A program made the translations under genes and the position numbers. This document shows, piece after piece, positions 1 through 8,199 of a stretch of DNA of 64,000 bases; position 1 is the stretch's first letter, and the number at the start of each line of letters is the position of its first letter. This stretch comes from CAYNVQ01 sp964400735 (GTDB lineage: Bacteria > Acidobacteriota > Aminicenantia > Aminicenantales > Aminicenantaceae), in assembly GCA_964400735.1 (NCBI GenBank), contig CAYNVQ010000001.1:248001-312000 (forward strand), given 5' to 3'. The notes under the pieces are model-generated. The model searched no databases. It was not told the DNA's origin and saw only the letters and a list, made by a program, of their open reading frames with translations.

Positions 1-127
1 AAGAGGAGAAGGAATGGATTGAGGGCTGATATCAGAATTAGTTGACATCGGCAAGAGAAAAATTTATCTTTCCGTATAGTCCCCGTAAAGCAGGATGAAA
101 GTCCGCAATGAATGAAGGAGGGATGAA

Positions 128-934
128 TTGAGACGGAAACCGAGTGTAGCCGGTTATTTCTATCCCAATAATCCCCAAGCCCTGCGTAAGATGGTGGAAA
201 GCATTGTCGACCCGAATGCAGATAAAGAAAAAGCCATATGTATCATATCACCCCATGCGGGATATGTGTATTCCGGAAAAGTGGCAGGGAGTGTATTCTC
301 ATCGGCCTTGCTTCCGGATAAATTCGTCGTGCTGGGGCCTAATCATGGGGACGTTTCCACCCCCATCGCAATAATGAAACGAGGAGTGTGGGAAACGCCT
401 TTTGGGGATGTCCCCATCGATACAGCGCTCGCCCAACTGATCCTTGACCAATCAGATAAAATCCGGGAGGATGAGAAAAGCCATGCTCAAGAGCATTCTC
501 TCGAAGTACAAATCCCCTTTATCCAGTACTTCAGTGAACATTGCTCAATCGTCCCCATCACCATCGCCTATCCTGCTTCTTACAAAGATTTAGTGGAGCT
601 GGGAAAAGCCGTTTCCCAGAGCATCAGGGATTATGATCATGATGTGTTGATCGTAGCTAGCACCGATATGAGCCATTATGTCTCTCAGGAAGAGGCTCAA
701 GAAAAAGACTTTCTCGCTATCGATAAGATCCTGAATCTGGATGCCGAGGGACTGTATGAGATCGTCAGGAAGGAAAATATCAGTATGTGCGGCTATCAGC
801 CTACCATCGCTGCCATAGTTGCTTCGAAAGATCTGAAGGCAAAGAAGGCTGAACTCATAAAATATCAAACATCGGGAGATGTTTCAGGTGACTATCATAA
901 AGTTGTCGGATATGCTGGGATTCGAATAATTTGA
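128..934 (+). CDS. Memo-like protein, AmmeMemoRadiSam system protein B
   Basis: This 268-residue protein belongs to the Memo family (AmmeMemoRadiSam system protein B), a fold related to class III non-haem iron dioxygenases. The molecular role in bacteria is not settled; it usually travels with a radical SAM enzyme and an AMMECR1-domain protein. Visible family motifs are SPHAGYVYSG (residues 41-50), GPNHG (70-74), EHSLEVQIP (122-130), STDMSHY (178-184) and CGYQPTIAAI starting at Cys221. The start is TTG at 128, preceded by a good ribosome site (GAAGGAGGG); an ATG at 123 runs into a stop after one codon. The partner radical SAM and AMMECR1 genes are not in the window, so they may lie upstream of base 1 or elsewhere. 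No gene could be supported in the first 127 bases. Confidence 0.9.
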   Translation: MRRKPSVAGYFYPNNPQALRKMVESIVDPNADKEKAICIISPHAGYVYSGKVAGSVFSSALLPDKFVVLGPNHGDVSTPIAIMKRGVWETPFGDVPIDTALAQLILDQSDKIREDEKSHAQEHSLEVQIPFIQYFSEHCSIVPITIAYPASYKDLVELGKAVSQSIRDYDHDVLIVASTDMSHYVSQEEAQEKDFLAIDKILNLDAEGLYEIVRKENISMCGYQPTIAAIVASKDLKAKKAELIKYQTSGDVSGDYHKVVGYAGIRII

Positions 935-1042
935 TCCTTATCCCTTTTTTCTCCCTCCAATTTTTCTTCAATCCACGAAACGGCAATGCAAAAAAATACC
1001 TAAAAAAGAGCGTTTATTTTCGAGAGATTGGGCTAAGGCGAT

Positions 1043-1071
1043 TTGAAATTTTCAAGGATTAATGCTATAAA
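1043..1071 (+). promoter_or_regulatory. Sigma-70-type promoter of the hrcA operon
   Basis: TTGAAA (1043-1048) and TATAAA (1066-1071) are separated by exactly 17 bases, with an extended -10 TG at 1063-1064. The predicted start of transcription, near 1078, lies only about 12 bases before the GTG of hrcA. No CIRCE inverted repeat (TTAGCACTC-N9-GAGTGCTAA) is visible between 935 and 1089, so HrcA autoregulation through a canonical CIRCE is not supported here. Confidence 0.45.
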
Positions 1072-1089
1072 ATTTTTCGGAGCAATCCA

Positions 1090-2133
1090 GTGAAAAAAAA
1101 GACCTTAAGAGAGAAGGACATCAAGATTTTAAACTTGATCGTCGAGAACTATCTCAAGGTCGCGAAGCCTATCAGTTCCGGCTTGATCGCGCAAAGAACA
1201 GGGCAGCCTGTCTCTTCGGCAACGGTGCGAAACATCATGGTCAAGCTGGAGAAACTCGGATATCTGTTCCAGCCCCATACATCCGCCGGCCGTATTCCTA
1301 CGGATAAAGGTTTGAGGTTTTATGTCAACAGTCTGTTCGAAGAGATCATTTTTCCTAACAATTCTATCCATCTCATGACTGAAGATTTCTGTCAAAAAAA
1401 GGGAGATTTTTATTCGCTCTTGAATAGTGTCTCCCATGTTCTGTCCGAATATTCTGACAACTTGGGTTTCGTTCTCTCCCCGAGCATCTCGAGGGTAAAT
1501 TTCCGCCACCTGCGTTTCATCAAAATTGCCGAAGAAAAAATCATGATCATCCTGATCACCACCTCAAATCTCATTCTCAATGAAATAGTGGAGACCAAAA
1601 ACTATTTCACTCAAGTCGAACTCGACCGGGGCTCTCATTATATAAACGAAAATTTTTGCGGGAAAAACCTTCTTTTTGTAAGAGATTTCCTTTTAAGAGA
1701 GATTCCGGTTCATAAAATAAGGTATGAAAACATCGTAAAAAACCTCATTTCACTGCTCAAAAATTACTTCCTCCAAGAAGGAACGAGTCATCAGATTTTT
1801 ATTCAGGGTGCAGCCAAGCTTCTCGAAAAGCCTGAAGTCTTCAGTATGTCGAATCTGAAATCTCTTTTCCAAAGCTTCGAAGAAAAAGCCAAATTGTCCA
1901 AGCTACTCTCAGATGTTATCAGTTTGGACAGGGTGAAAGTCTTGATCGGATCTGAATTGAATCTCCCCGATATATCGGATTGCTCCCTCATTCTTTCCCA
2001 TTACGGATATGATCAACAAGTTTTGGGATCATTGGGAATTATCGGACCAAAAAGATTACCTTATCGAAAAATTATACCGCTGGTTGATTATGTTGCCAAA
2101 AAATTGAGTGAAACCATCAGTTTCACTCAATAG
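1090..2133 (+). CDS. hrcA: Heat-inducible transcription repressor HrcA
   Basis: HrcA represses chaperone operons by binding CIRCE operators and is folded and activated by GroEL in the species studied. The 347-residue product is full length. Its N-terminal winged helix (about residues 1-75) contains SSATVRNIMVKLEKLGY and HTSAGRIPTDKGLRFYV, the family signature. The C-terminal part contains IGSELNLPDISDCSLI and GSLGIIGPKRLPY, also typical. The start is GTG at 1090, with GGAG nine bases upstream. It is the first gene of a tight hrcA-grpE-dnaK-dnaJ operon, the usual arrangement in many bacteria. No CIRCE was found in its own upstream region, so its targets, for example groESL, may lie outside this window. 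Confidence 0.96.
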   Translation: MKKKTLREKDIKILNLIVENYLKVAKPISSGLIAQRTGQPVSSATVRNIMVKLEKLGYLFQPHTSAGRIPTDKGLRFYVNSLFEEIIFPNNSIHLMTEDFCQKKGDFYSLLNSVSHVLSEYSDNLGFVLSPSISRVNFRHLRFIKIAEEKIMIILITTSNLILNEIVETKNYFTQVELDRGSHYINENFCGKNLLFVRDFLLREIPVHKIRYENIVKNLISLLKNYFLQEGTSHQIFIQGAAKLLEKPEVFSMSNLKSLFQSFEEKAKLSKLLSDVISLDRVKVLIGSELNLPDISDCSLILSHYGYDQQVLGSLGIIGPKRLPYRKIIPLVDYVAKKLSETISFTQ

Positions 2134-2142
2134 GGAGGGACC

Positions 2143-2766
2143 ATGACTGAAGAGACGAAAGAAAAGAAAGAAGAAAAACGAACTGATAAAGAGGGCCAAG
2201 TCGAGGTCGAATATATCACGGAAAACGAAAAAAGTGCAAAAGATATGGAGGAAAAAAGCAATCAGACGAAAAGTCTTAAAAGTCGACTAAAAAAGAAAGA
2301 CTCTGAGTTGAAACTTCTCAAAAAAAAGCTCGAGGAGTTAAAAGATGATTATTTAAGGAAATTGGCAGAAATGGAAAATCTCAGAAAGAGGCTGGACCGG
2401 GAAAAGAATGAATATTACCAGTATGCGTTAAGCGATCAATTCAGAGAAATTCTTGATGTTCTTGATAATTTTGAACGAGCCCTGGAAAAGAGGAACCAGA
2501 GCGAGGAGGAAAGCCTGAGAAAGGGGGTCGAAATGATCTACAAGCAGCTCAAGGGGTATTTGCTCAGACAGGGAGTCAAGCCCATCGAAATCGAAGATAA
2601 GAAATTCAACCCGCATCTGCACCAAGCTTTTCTTACCGAAGAATCAGAACAAATCAGTGAACCTCAAGTGGATGAAGAGCTTCAGAAAGGTTATATGATC
2701 CATGACCGCTTATTGAGGCCGAGTCTGGTCAAGGTATTGATCCCTAAGAAAGATAAAGAAGAATAA
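2143..2766 (+). CDS. grpE: GrpE nucleotide exchange factor
   Basis: GrpE releases ADP from DnaK and so resets the chaperone cycle. The 207-residue protein has a long, charged, Lys/Glu-rich N-terminal half with coiled-coil character (about residues 1-110), including RKLAEMENLRKRLDREK. The C-terminal beta domain ends in DRLLRPSLVKVLIPKK, matching the family ending. The start is ATG at 2143 with a GGGAGG ribosome site, nine bases after the hrcA stop. Its long first segment is rich in acidic and basic residues and probably disordered. It is encoded directly before dnaK, its partner. Confidence 0.95.
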   Translation: MTEETKEKKEEKRTDKEGQVEVEYITENEKSAKDMEEKSNQTKSLKSRLKKKDSELKLLKKKLEELKDDYLRKLAEMENLRKRLDREKNEYYQYALSDQFREILDVLDNFERALEKRNQSEEESLRKGVEMIYKQLKGYLLRQGVKPIEIEDKKFNPHLHQAFLTEESEQISEPQVDEELQKGYMIHDRLLRPSLVKVLIPKKDKEE

Positions 2767-2768
2767 TC

Positions 2769-4331
2769 ATGTCCAAAGTAATCGGTGTGGATTTAGGAAC
2801 AACGTATTCTTGTATTGCCTACATGGAGGGGATGGATCCAAAAGTTATCCCGAATCTGGATGGCTTGTTAACCACGCCCTCTGTGGTCAGTATCACCAGT
2901 TCTGGAGAAAGGTTGATAGGCAACTTAGCTTTGAGACAGGCATTCACCAATCCCAAAAATACCATTACAGCCATAAAGAGGCTTATGGGAAAGAAATTCG
3001 ACTCCCAAGAAGTCCAGGCTTCCTTGGCCAGGGTTCCCTATAATTTGGCTGAAGCTCCTAATGGTGACCTCGTTGTCGAGCTGGGATCAGAAAAAATAAG
3101 TCCCCCGGAAATTTCTGCCATGATACTGGAATACCTCAAACATTGCGCGGAATCTTATTTCGGCGAAGAAGTCAGGGAGGCTGTCATCACCGTGCCCGCT
3201 CACTTCAACGATCATCAAAGACAAGCGACCAAAGATGCAGCAAGAATAGCTGGCCTCGAAGTATTGCGAATCATCAACGAGCCCACAGCGGCAAGCTTGG
3301 CCTACGGGTTGAATTCAAAGGAAAATGCCACCATTGCGGTTTATGACATGGGCGGGGGGACATTTGATATAACCTTACTGGAAATTCAAGATGGCGTTTT
3401 CCATGTCCTGGCCACCAATGGCAATACCTATCTAGGAGGAGAGGATTTTGATAATCGGATTGTCGATTGGCTGACCGATGAATTCAAGAAAGAAAACGAT
3501 ATCGACCTTTCCCAGGATAAACTCGCTTTGCAGCGTATTAAGGAAGCGGCGGAGAAAGCCAAGCGGGAACTTTCTTTCACTCTAGAGACAGAAATAAATC
3601 TTCCATTCATTCACTCATCAAAATCTGGGTCTAAACATATACAAAAAAAATTGACTCGCCAAAAGCTCGAAGCGATTACCCAAGATTTAATCGAGAAATC
3701 ATTTCCCTTCATTGATCAGGCTATGCAGGATGGCAATATAGAACCAGAAAAGATCGATGATATCATTTTGGTCGGGGGACAAACTCGAATGCCTCTTATC
3801 CGGAGCATGATCTCCGAATTTTTCAGAAAAGAGCCAAAAGAAGACTTGAATCCCGATGAGATCGTGGCTTTGGGCGCCTCTATCCAAGCAGAAATCTTGA
3901 AAGGGAAAATGAAAGATATCATTCTTCTTCTCGATGTCACTCCTATTTCTTTAGGCATCGAGGCCGAAAAAGATCAATTCGTAAAGATAATCGAGAAGAA
4001 TACGACCATTCCCACCAAAAGAACCAGGGCCTTCACCACAGTGGAGCACGACCAAAGGCGGGTTAGGGTTCACGTCCTTCAGGGTGAGAGCGAACTAGCA
4101 TCGGAGAATATGTCCCTAGCTCGATTCGATTTGGTGGGGATTGAATCTGCGCCCGCAGGTGTTCCACAGATAGATGTAACCTTCGAGATCGATGCCGATG
4201 GGCTGGTAAAGGTTTCGGCTAAGGATATGGCTACGAAGCGCGAGCAAAGGATTGAAGTCAAACCCTCTTCTGGGCTAACAGGAGATCAGATCGATAAAAT
4301 CATCAAGAAGGAACAAACCAAACAATTGTGA
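2769..4331 (+). CDS. dnaK: DnaK (Hsp70) chaperone lacking the helical lid
   Basis: The protein has a complete Hsp70 ATPase domain: IGVDLGTTYS near residue 5, NEPTAASLAYG near 170, YDMGGGTFDITLL, and ILVGGQTRMPLIR. This is followed by a linker and the beta-sandwich substrate domain (about 390-500). It is only 520 residues long, whereas DnaK is normally about 610-640. The sequence stops just after VKPSSGLTGDQIDKII, the start of the first lid helix, so the roughly 100-residue alpha-helical lid and acidic tail are absent. dnaJ begins ten bases after the stop, so no room exists for a shifted continuation. The linker reads KDIILLLDVTP, one residue longer than the usual DVLLLDVTP. By known Hsp70 behaviour, lid loss should give fast on/off peptide binding. 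A normal DnaK may exist elsewhere in the genome. Confidence 0.94.
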   Translation: MSKVIGVDLGTTYSCIAYMEGMDPKVIPNLDGLLTTPSVVSITSSGERLIGNLALRQAFTNPKNTITAIKRLMGKKFDSQEVQASLARVPYNLAEAPNGDLVVELGSEKISPPEISAMILEYLKHCAESYFGEEVREAVITVPAHFNDHQRQATKDAARIAGLEVLRIINEPTAASLAYGLNSKENATIAVYDMGGGTFDITLLEIQDGVFHVLATNGNTYLGGEDFDNRIVDWLTDEFKKENDIDLSQDKLALQRIKEAAEKAKRELSFTLETEINLPFIHSSKSGSKHIQKKLTRQKLEAITQDLIEKSFPFIDQAMQDGNIEPEKIDDIILVGGQTRMPLIRSMISEFFRKEPKEDLNPDEIVALGASIQAEILKGKMKDIILLLDVTPISLGIEAEKDQFVKIIEKNTTIPTKRTRAFTTVEHDQRRVRVHVLQGESELASENMSLARFDLVGIESAPAGVPQIDVTFEIDADGLVKVSAKDMATKREQRIEVKPSSGLTGDQIDKIIKKEQTKQL

Positions 4332-4341
4332 AAAATTACTC

Positions 4342-5475
4342 ATGATAAAAAGAGATTATTATGAAATTCTCGAAATCTCTCGGGATGTCTCCTCAGATGT
4401 CATCAAAAAAGCTTATCGTCAGAAGGCTCTCCTCTACCATCCTGATAGAAATCCTGGGGATAAAGATGCAGAGGAAAAATTCAAAGAGGCTGCTGAAGCT
4501 TACAGCGTTCTCATAGATCCGGAGAAAAGGAAAATCTACGATCAGTTCGGCCATGACGGACTCAGAGGAGAAGGTTTCAGAGGATTTTCTGGATTTAATT
4601 CCTCCATCTTCGCCGATTTCGAAGATATTCTGGGTAGTTTTTTCAATTTCAGTTTCGAGAGCTTTTTTGGAGCTTCGGGCCAGAGAAGATCTGGTTATCC
4701 TAGAAAAGGAAGGAACCTCGTTCTTGAATTGGAGCTGAGCCTTGAGGAAGCGGCCTTTGGAACAAATAAAGACATAAAGATAAGTCGGACTGAGTTATGT
4801 TCGGTTTGCAATGGCACCAGAATGGAACCGGGAACGGAGAAAACGACCTGCCAGCACTGTCAAGGAAGAGGGCAAGTGCGTTACCAGCAGGGATTTTTTA
4901 CCTTATCGCGAACATGTTCTTATTGTGGTGGGAACGGCCAAATCATTCCCTTTCCATGCAAAAAATGCCGTGGAACTGGCAAAGAGAAGAGGAAAAAAGA
5001 TCTCACCATCAAGATTCCTTCTGGTGTAGAGGATGGCAGTAAGCTTAGGCTCGAGGGGGAGGGCGAAGCCGGAGATTTGGGAGGCACAAGAGGAGATCTT
5101 TACATCGTTACTCATATAAAAAAACATAAATTTTTTGGCAGAGAAGGAAACAATCTCACCTGTGAAATCTCGGTACCTTTTACCAAAGCTGCCTTGGGAA
5201 CGACGGTCGAAATTCCCACTTTGGAGGGAACGGAAGAGCTTCGCGTCCCAGAGGGAACACAGCCAGGCGAAATCTTTCGTCTGAAAGGGAAGGGTATCAA
5301 AGATCTCTACCATCATCGTAAAGGCGACCTCTATGTAAAAGTTTTGGTGACAACGCCCAAAGATATGACGAGAGAACAAAAAAAGGCTCTCAAACAATTT
5401 GCCGAATCGATGGGTGAAAAATTTGAAAGCGTCGACAAGAGCATTTTGGATAAAGTGAAAAATATTATTCATTAG
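4342..5475 (+). CDS. dnaJ: DnaJ co-chaperone (Hsp40)
   Basis: DnaJ delivers clients to DnaK and stimulates its ATPase. The 377-residue protein is a complete type I Hsp40. It has a J domain with HPD at residues 33-35, and a Gly/Phe-rich segment (GFRGFSGFNSS). From about residue 153 comes a zinc domain with four CxxCxGxx-type motifs (CSVCNGTR, CQHCQGRG, CSYCGGNG, CKKCRGTG), then the C-terminal substrate domains with IKIPSGVEDGSKLRL. It starts with ATG ten bases after the dnaK stop, so both are surely co-transcribed. Because the partner DnaK lacks its lid, the J-domain interaction, which uses the ATPase domain and linker, should be unaffected. Confidence 0.96.
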   Translation: MIKRDYYEILEISRDVSSDVIKKAYRQKALLYHPDRNPGDKDAEEKFKEAAEAYSVLIDPEKRKIYDQFGHDGLRGEGFRGFSGFNSSIFADFEDILGSFFNFSFESFFGASGQRRSGYPRKGRNLVLELELSLEEAAFGTNKDIKISRTELCSVCNGTRMEPGTEKTTCQHCQGRGQVRYQQGFFTLSRTCSYCGGNGQIIPFPCKKCRGTGKEKRKKDLTIKIPSGVEDGSKLRLEGEGEAGDLGGTRGDLYIVTHIKKHKFFGREGNNLTCEISVPFTKAALGTTVEIPTLEGTEELRVPEGTQPGEIFRLKGKGIKDLYHHRKGDLYVKVLVTTPKDMTREQKKALKQFAESMGEKFESVDKSILDKVKNIIH

Positions 5476-5483
5476 AGATACAT

Positions 5484-6227
5484 TTGACATCAGAGCGTTT
5501 CTTCATACCCGGGAAGGTTAAAGATTCGAATTATGTTTCGCTTAAAGGAGCTGAACACCATCATCTGAGCAAAGTTGCCAGGATAAAGCCTGGGCAAGCC
5601 GTATGGCTCTTCGATGAGGAAGGCTATCAGTACTATGCTCGAGTTGAAGAGGTCGGCAAGGAAAACACCTGCTTTCAGATTCTGAAGGTCGAAGGGCGAA
5701 AAAATCCTAAAGTTAGGATCACTATAGCCCAAGCATTGATCAAGTCCAAAAAAATGGATTTTGTTCTTCAAAAGTCCACCGAGCTAGGCGCTCAGGTTAT
5801 TATCCCCATCATCAGCTCCCGAACCGTCGTAAAAATTCAAGATAGGATGGATAAAAAAGTGAACAGATGGAAGCGGATCGTCCTTGAAGCGGTTAAACAA
5901 TGCGGGAATGTGGATGTCCCCGATGTCAAAATTCCGATGGAACTGAAAAAATTTCTGCAGCGAAGGGATAGAAGCAGAAAGCTTTTTTTCAGCGAGAGCG
6001 GCGGAAAATTATTTCGTGATATCTTGATGCCTTCTTCAATAAACGATTCGATCCCCCCACGTGCCGCCACCCTCTTGATTGGACCCGAAGGTGGCTGGAC
6101 ATATAAGGAAGAAGGGAATATATTGGATAGCGGTTTTGAGGCCGTGAGCCTTGGACCTTTTACTTTGAGGTCTGAAACAGCGGCTATGGTTGGTCTAGCC
6201 ATGGTATCTCATTTTTGGAATTGTTGA
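5484..6227 (+). CDS. rsmE: 16S rRNA (uracil-1498-N3)-methyltransferase RsmE
   Basis: RsmE methylates N3 of U1498 in helix 44 of 16S rRNA using S-adenosylmethionine and has the knotted SPOUT fold. The 247-residue protein starts TSERFFIPGKV, the typical beginning. It contains KSKKMDFVLQKSTELGA, RWKRIVLEAVKQCGN and the knot motifs LLIGPEGGW and LGPFTLRSETA near the C-terminus. The start is a TTG at 5484 with a weak ribosome site, nine bases after the dnaJ stop, so translation may be coupled to dnaJ. A gene order dnaJ-rsmE (often with prmA) is common in other bacteria, and here prmA is absent. Confidence 0.94.
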   Translation: MTSERFFIPGKVKDSNYVSLKGAEHHHLSKVARIKPGQAVWLFDEEGYQYYARVEEVGKENTCFQILKVEGRKNPKVRITIAQALIKSKKMDFVLQKSTELGAQVIIPIISSRTVVKIQDRMDKKVNRWKRIVLEAVKQCGNVDVPDVKIPMELKKFLQRRDRSRKLFFSESGGKLFRDILMPSSINDSIPPRAATLLIGPEGGWTYKEEGNILDSGFEAVSLGPFTLRSETAAMVGLAMVSHFWNC

Positions 6228-6228
6228 G

Positions 6229-7170
6229 ATGTTTCTCCAGGGACAGAAAGTCGGAAAATACGAAATTCTCCGCTCGCTGGGGAGCGGGGGATTCGGGTCT
6301 GTATTCCTTGCTAAAGACACCTGGCTGAATATTTTGGTGGCCATCAAGGTTCCCCATAAACAATCGACAGAATTGTTCAAACTTCTCAAAGAACCCAGGC
6401 TTCAAGCAGCATTGAATCATCCCAATATTGTGCGCATGCTTGCCGCCGAAAAGGAGAACAAAGTCTTTTTCATGGTGATGGAATACATAAAAGGACAGAC
6501 CCTAGAAAAAATTTTAGACAAGGAAAAAATCCTCGATTTCGAAAAAGCTTCAGAATATATCGTTCAGATCGCGGACGCCGTCCACCATGCCCATACGAAC
6601 AAAATTGTGCATAGGGATTTGAGGCCTTCTAACATGATGGTCTCGGATGAGGGCAAGATTAAAATAACAGATTTTGGGACATCGGTCTGGCTGAATAATA
6701 TCCCCTATGCTTCCACGAGGATCGGTTCCCCACCATACATGGCTCCCGAACAGTTCTTGGGAAAAGCCAATTTTCGATCCGATATATACTCGATCGGATG
6801 CATATTCTATGAGATGCTCCTTGGAAGACCTCCCATATTCGATCCTGATCCGTTCAAAATCCTGGAAAAGGCCCAAAAGGGACAGATCACCCCGCCTCGT
6901 CTGAAAAACAACAAAATTCCTAAGGAAATCGACAAAATAATCATGAACTGCTTGGCCGTGAAGCTGGAAGATAGATACGAAAAAGCATCAGAAATTATAC
7001 GGGATCTTTCCCACTTCAAGGGGAGAGATTCTGCCAGGTCAGAGATAGAGGAGATCAAAGCCAGGATCAAAGCCAGACAGAGGGAAAAGGCCGATCTCTG
7101 CTGGAATTGCCGCAGGCCTCTTCCTCTCAAGGAAAAAAATTGTCCTTATTGTGGAGAATCAATTATCTGA
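6229..7170 (+). CDS. Hanks-type serine/threonine protein kinase with C-terminal zinc ribbon
   Basis: The 313-residue cytoplasmic protein is a complete eukaryotic-like kinase. It has the glycine loop GSGGFGSV (19-26), the ATP lysine in VAIK (Lys40), the catalytic loop HRDLRPSN (Asp130), DFG (Asp148) and MAPEQ. Arg replaces the usual Lys after the HRD Asp. There is no membrane segment or PASTA domain. After a charged helix, the C-terminus forms a zinc-ribbon-like knuckle with Cys291, 294, 305 and 308. The ATG comes one base after the rsmE stop, so the kinase is part of the hrcA-grpE-dnaK-dnaJ-rsmE unit. Its substrates are unknown; the position suggests that it senses or acts during protein-folding stress, but that is inference. 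Confidence 0.92.
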   Translation: MFLQGQKVGKYEILRSLGSGGFGSVFLAKDTWLNILVAIKVPHKQSTELFKLLKEPRLQAALNHPNIVRMLAAEKENKVFFMVMEYIKGQTLEKILDKEKILDFEKASEYIVQIADAVHHAHTNKIVHRDLRPSNMMVSDEGKIKITDFGTSVWLNNIPYASTRIGSPPYMAPEQFLGKANFRSDIYSIGCIFYEMLLGRPPIFDPDPFKILEKAQKGQITPPRLKNNKIPKEIDKIIMNCLAVKLEDRYEKASEIIRDLSHFKGRDSARSEIEEIKARIKARQREKADLCWNCRRPLPLKEKNCPYCGESII

Positions 7171-7257
7171 ATGATAGCCAAGTTGACTTGGAAAAACAAT
7201 TAAGATAACATGAAACTCCCGCGTGTTCGAAGAAGAGATACTTTTGAGGAGTAATGG

Positions 7258-8184
7258 ATGAGCCCTTTCAGCGAAGACGGAAAAGTCTGGATGAATGGAA
7301 AATTTATACCCTGGAATGAGGCAAAGATCCACATCGCATCACATGTCATCCATTATGGAACATCTCTCTTTGAAGGATTTAGAGCTTACGAAACCCCTAA
7401 GGGCAGTGTGATTTTCCAGCTCCTGGCCCATACTCAAAGACTCTATAATTCCTGTAAGATGTACAGAATCGATATACCCTACAGCCAGGAAGAATTCAAT
7501 CAAGCCATCATCGAAACCATCAAAGCCAACGGGTTGAAATCCTGTTATATCCGGCCGATTGTTTACCGCGGTTACGGCACTTTGGGCGTCGATCCGTTTC
7601 CCTGTCCAGTGGATTGTGCTATTCTTGTTTGGGAATGGGGACAATATCTGGGAACGGAAGCATTAGAAAAGGGGGTGGATGTCAGGGTTTCCTCCTGGCA
7701 AAGAATGGCTCCCAATACTTTTCCTGCTCTGGCAAAATCCGGGGCAAATTACATGAACTCTCAGTTGATCAAAATGGAAGCCATCAAGGAGGGATATGTA
7801 GAAGGAATCGCTTTAAATATAAGAGGACATGTCAGTGAAGGAAGCGGAGAGAATATATTTCTGGTGCTTGATGGCGTTGTCCATACTCCACCTCTATCTT
7901 CTTCTATTCTCCCTGGAATAACCCGTGCTTCCGTGATTCAGCTTCTCGAAGACATCGGCATTCCCTCTGTCGAGGACACCATTCCTCGAGAAATGCTTTA
8001 TATCGCCGATGAAGTCTTTTTTACCGGATCAGCAGCAGAGATAACTCCCATAAAGTCTATAGATAAAATAAAAATAGGTTCGGGTCGAAGAGGCCCTATC
8101 ACTCAAAAACTTCAGGAAGAATTTTTTTCCTATATTAGAGGAGAACGTGAGGATAAGCATCTGTGGCTTACCTATCTAAATTAA
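7258..8184 (+). CDS. ilvE: Branched-chain amino acid aminotransferase
   Basis: This PLP enzyme of fold type IV transfers the amino group between glutamate and branched-chain 2-oxo acids, the last step of Val, Leu and Ile synthesis. The 308-residue protein has HYGTSLFEGFRAY near the N-terminus. The PLP lysine is Lys160 in AKSGANYMNS, and GSGENIF, PGITRASVIQLL and FFTGSAAEITPI follow, all typical of the group. The ATG at 7258 has GAGGAG upstream; a second ATG at 7254 lies in another frame. It is 87 bases after the kinase and 15 bases before pilT. D-amino acid aminotransferase or aminodeoxychorismate lyase are more distant alternatives; the length and motifs favour IlvE. Confidence 0.9.
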   Translation: MSPFSEDGKVWMNGKFIPWNEAKIHIASHVIHYGTSLFEGFRAYETPKGSVIFQLLAHTQRLYNSCKMYRIDIPYSQEEFNQAIIETIKANGLKSCYIRPIVYRGYGTLGVDPFPCPVDCAILVWEWGQYLGTEALEKGVDVRVSSWQRMAPNTFPALAKSGANYMNSQLIKMEAIKEGYVEGIALNIRGHVSEGSGENIFLVLDGVVHTPPLSSSILPGITRASVIQLLEDIGIPSVEDTIPREMLYIADEVFFTGSAAEITPIKSIDKIKIGSGRRGPITQKLQEEFFSYIRGEREDKHLWLTYLN

Positions 8185-8199
8185 TTTTCGGGGGTAAAC

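Noticed and set aside
1..127. End of an upstream gene such as the radical SAM partner of Memo
   Set aside because: All three plus frames hit stops early and the few residues before them match nothing recognisable.
935..1089. CIRCE operator upstream of hrcA
   Set aside because: No TTAGCACTC/GAGTGCTAA arms are present in the interval.
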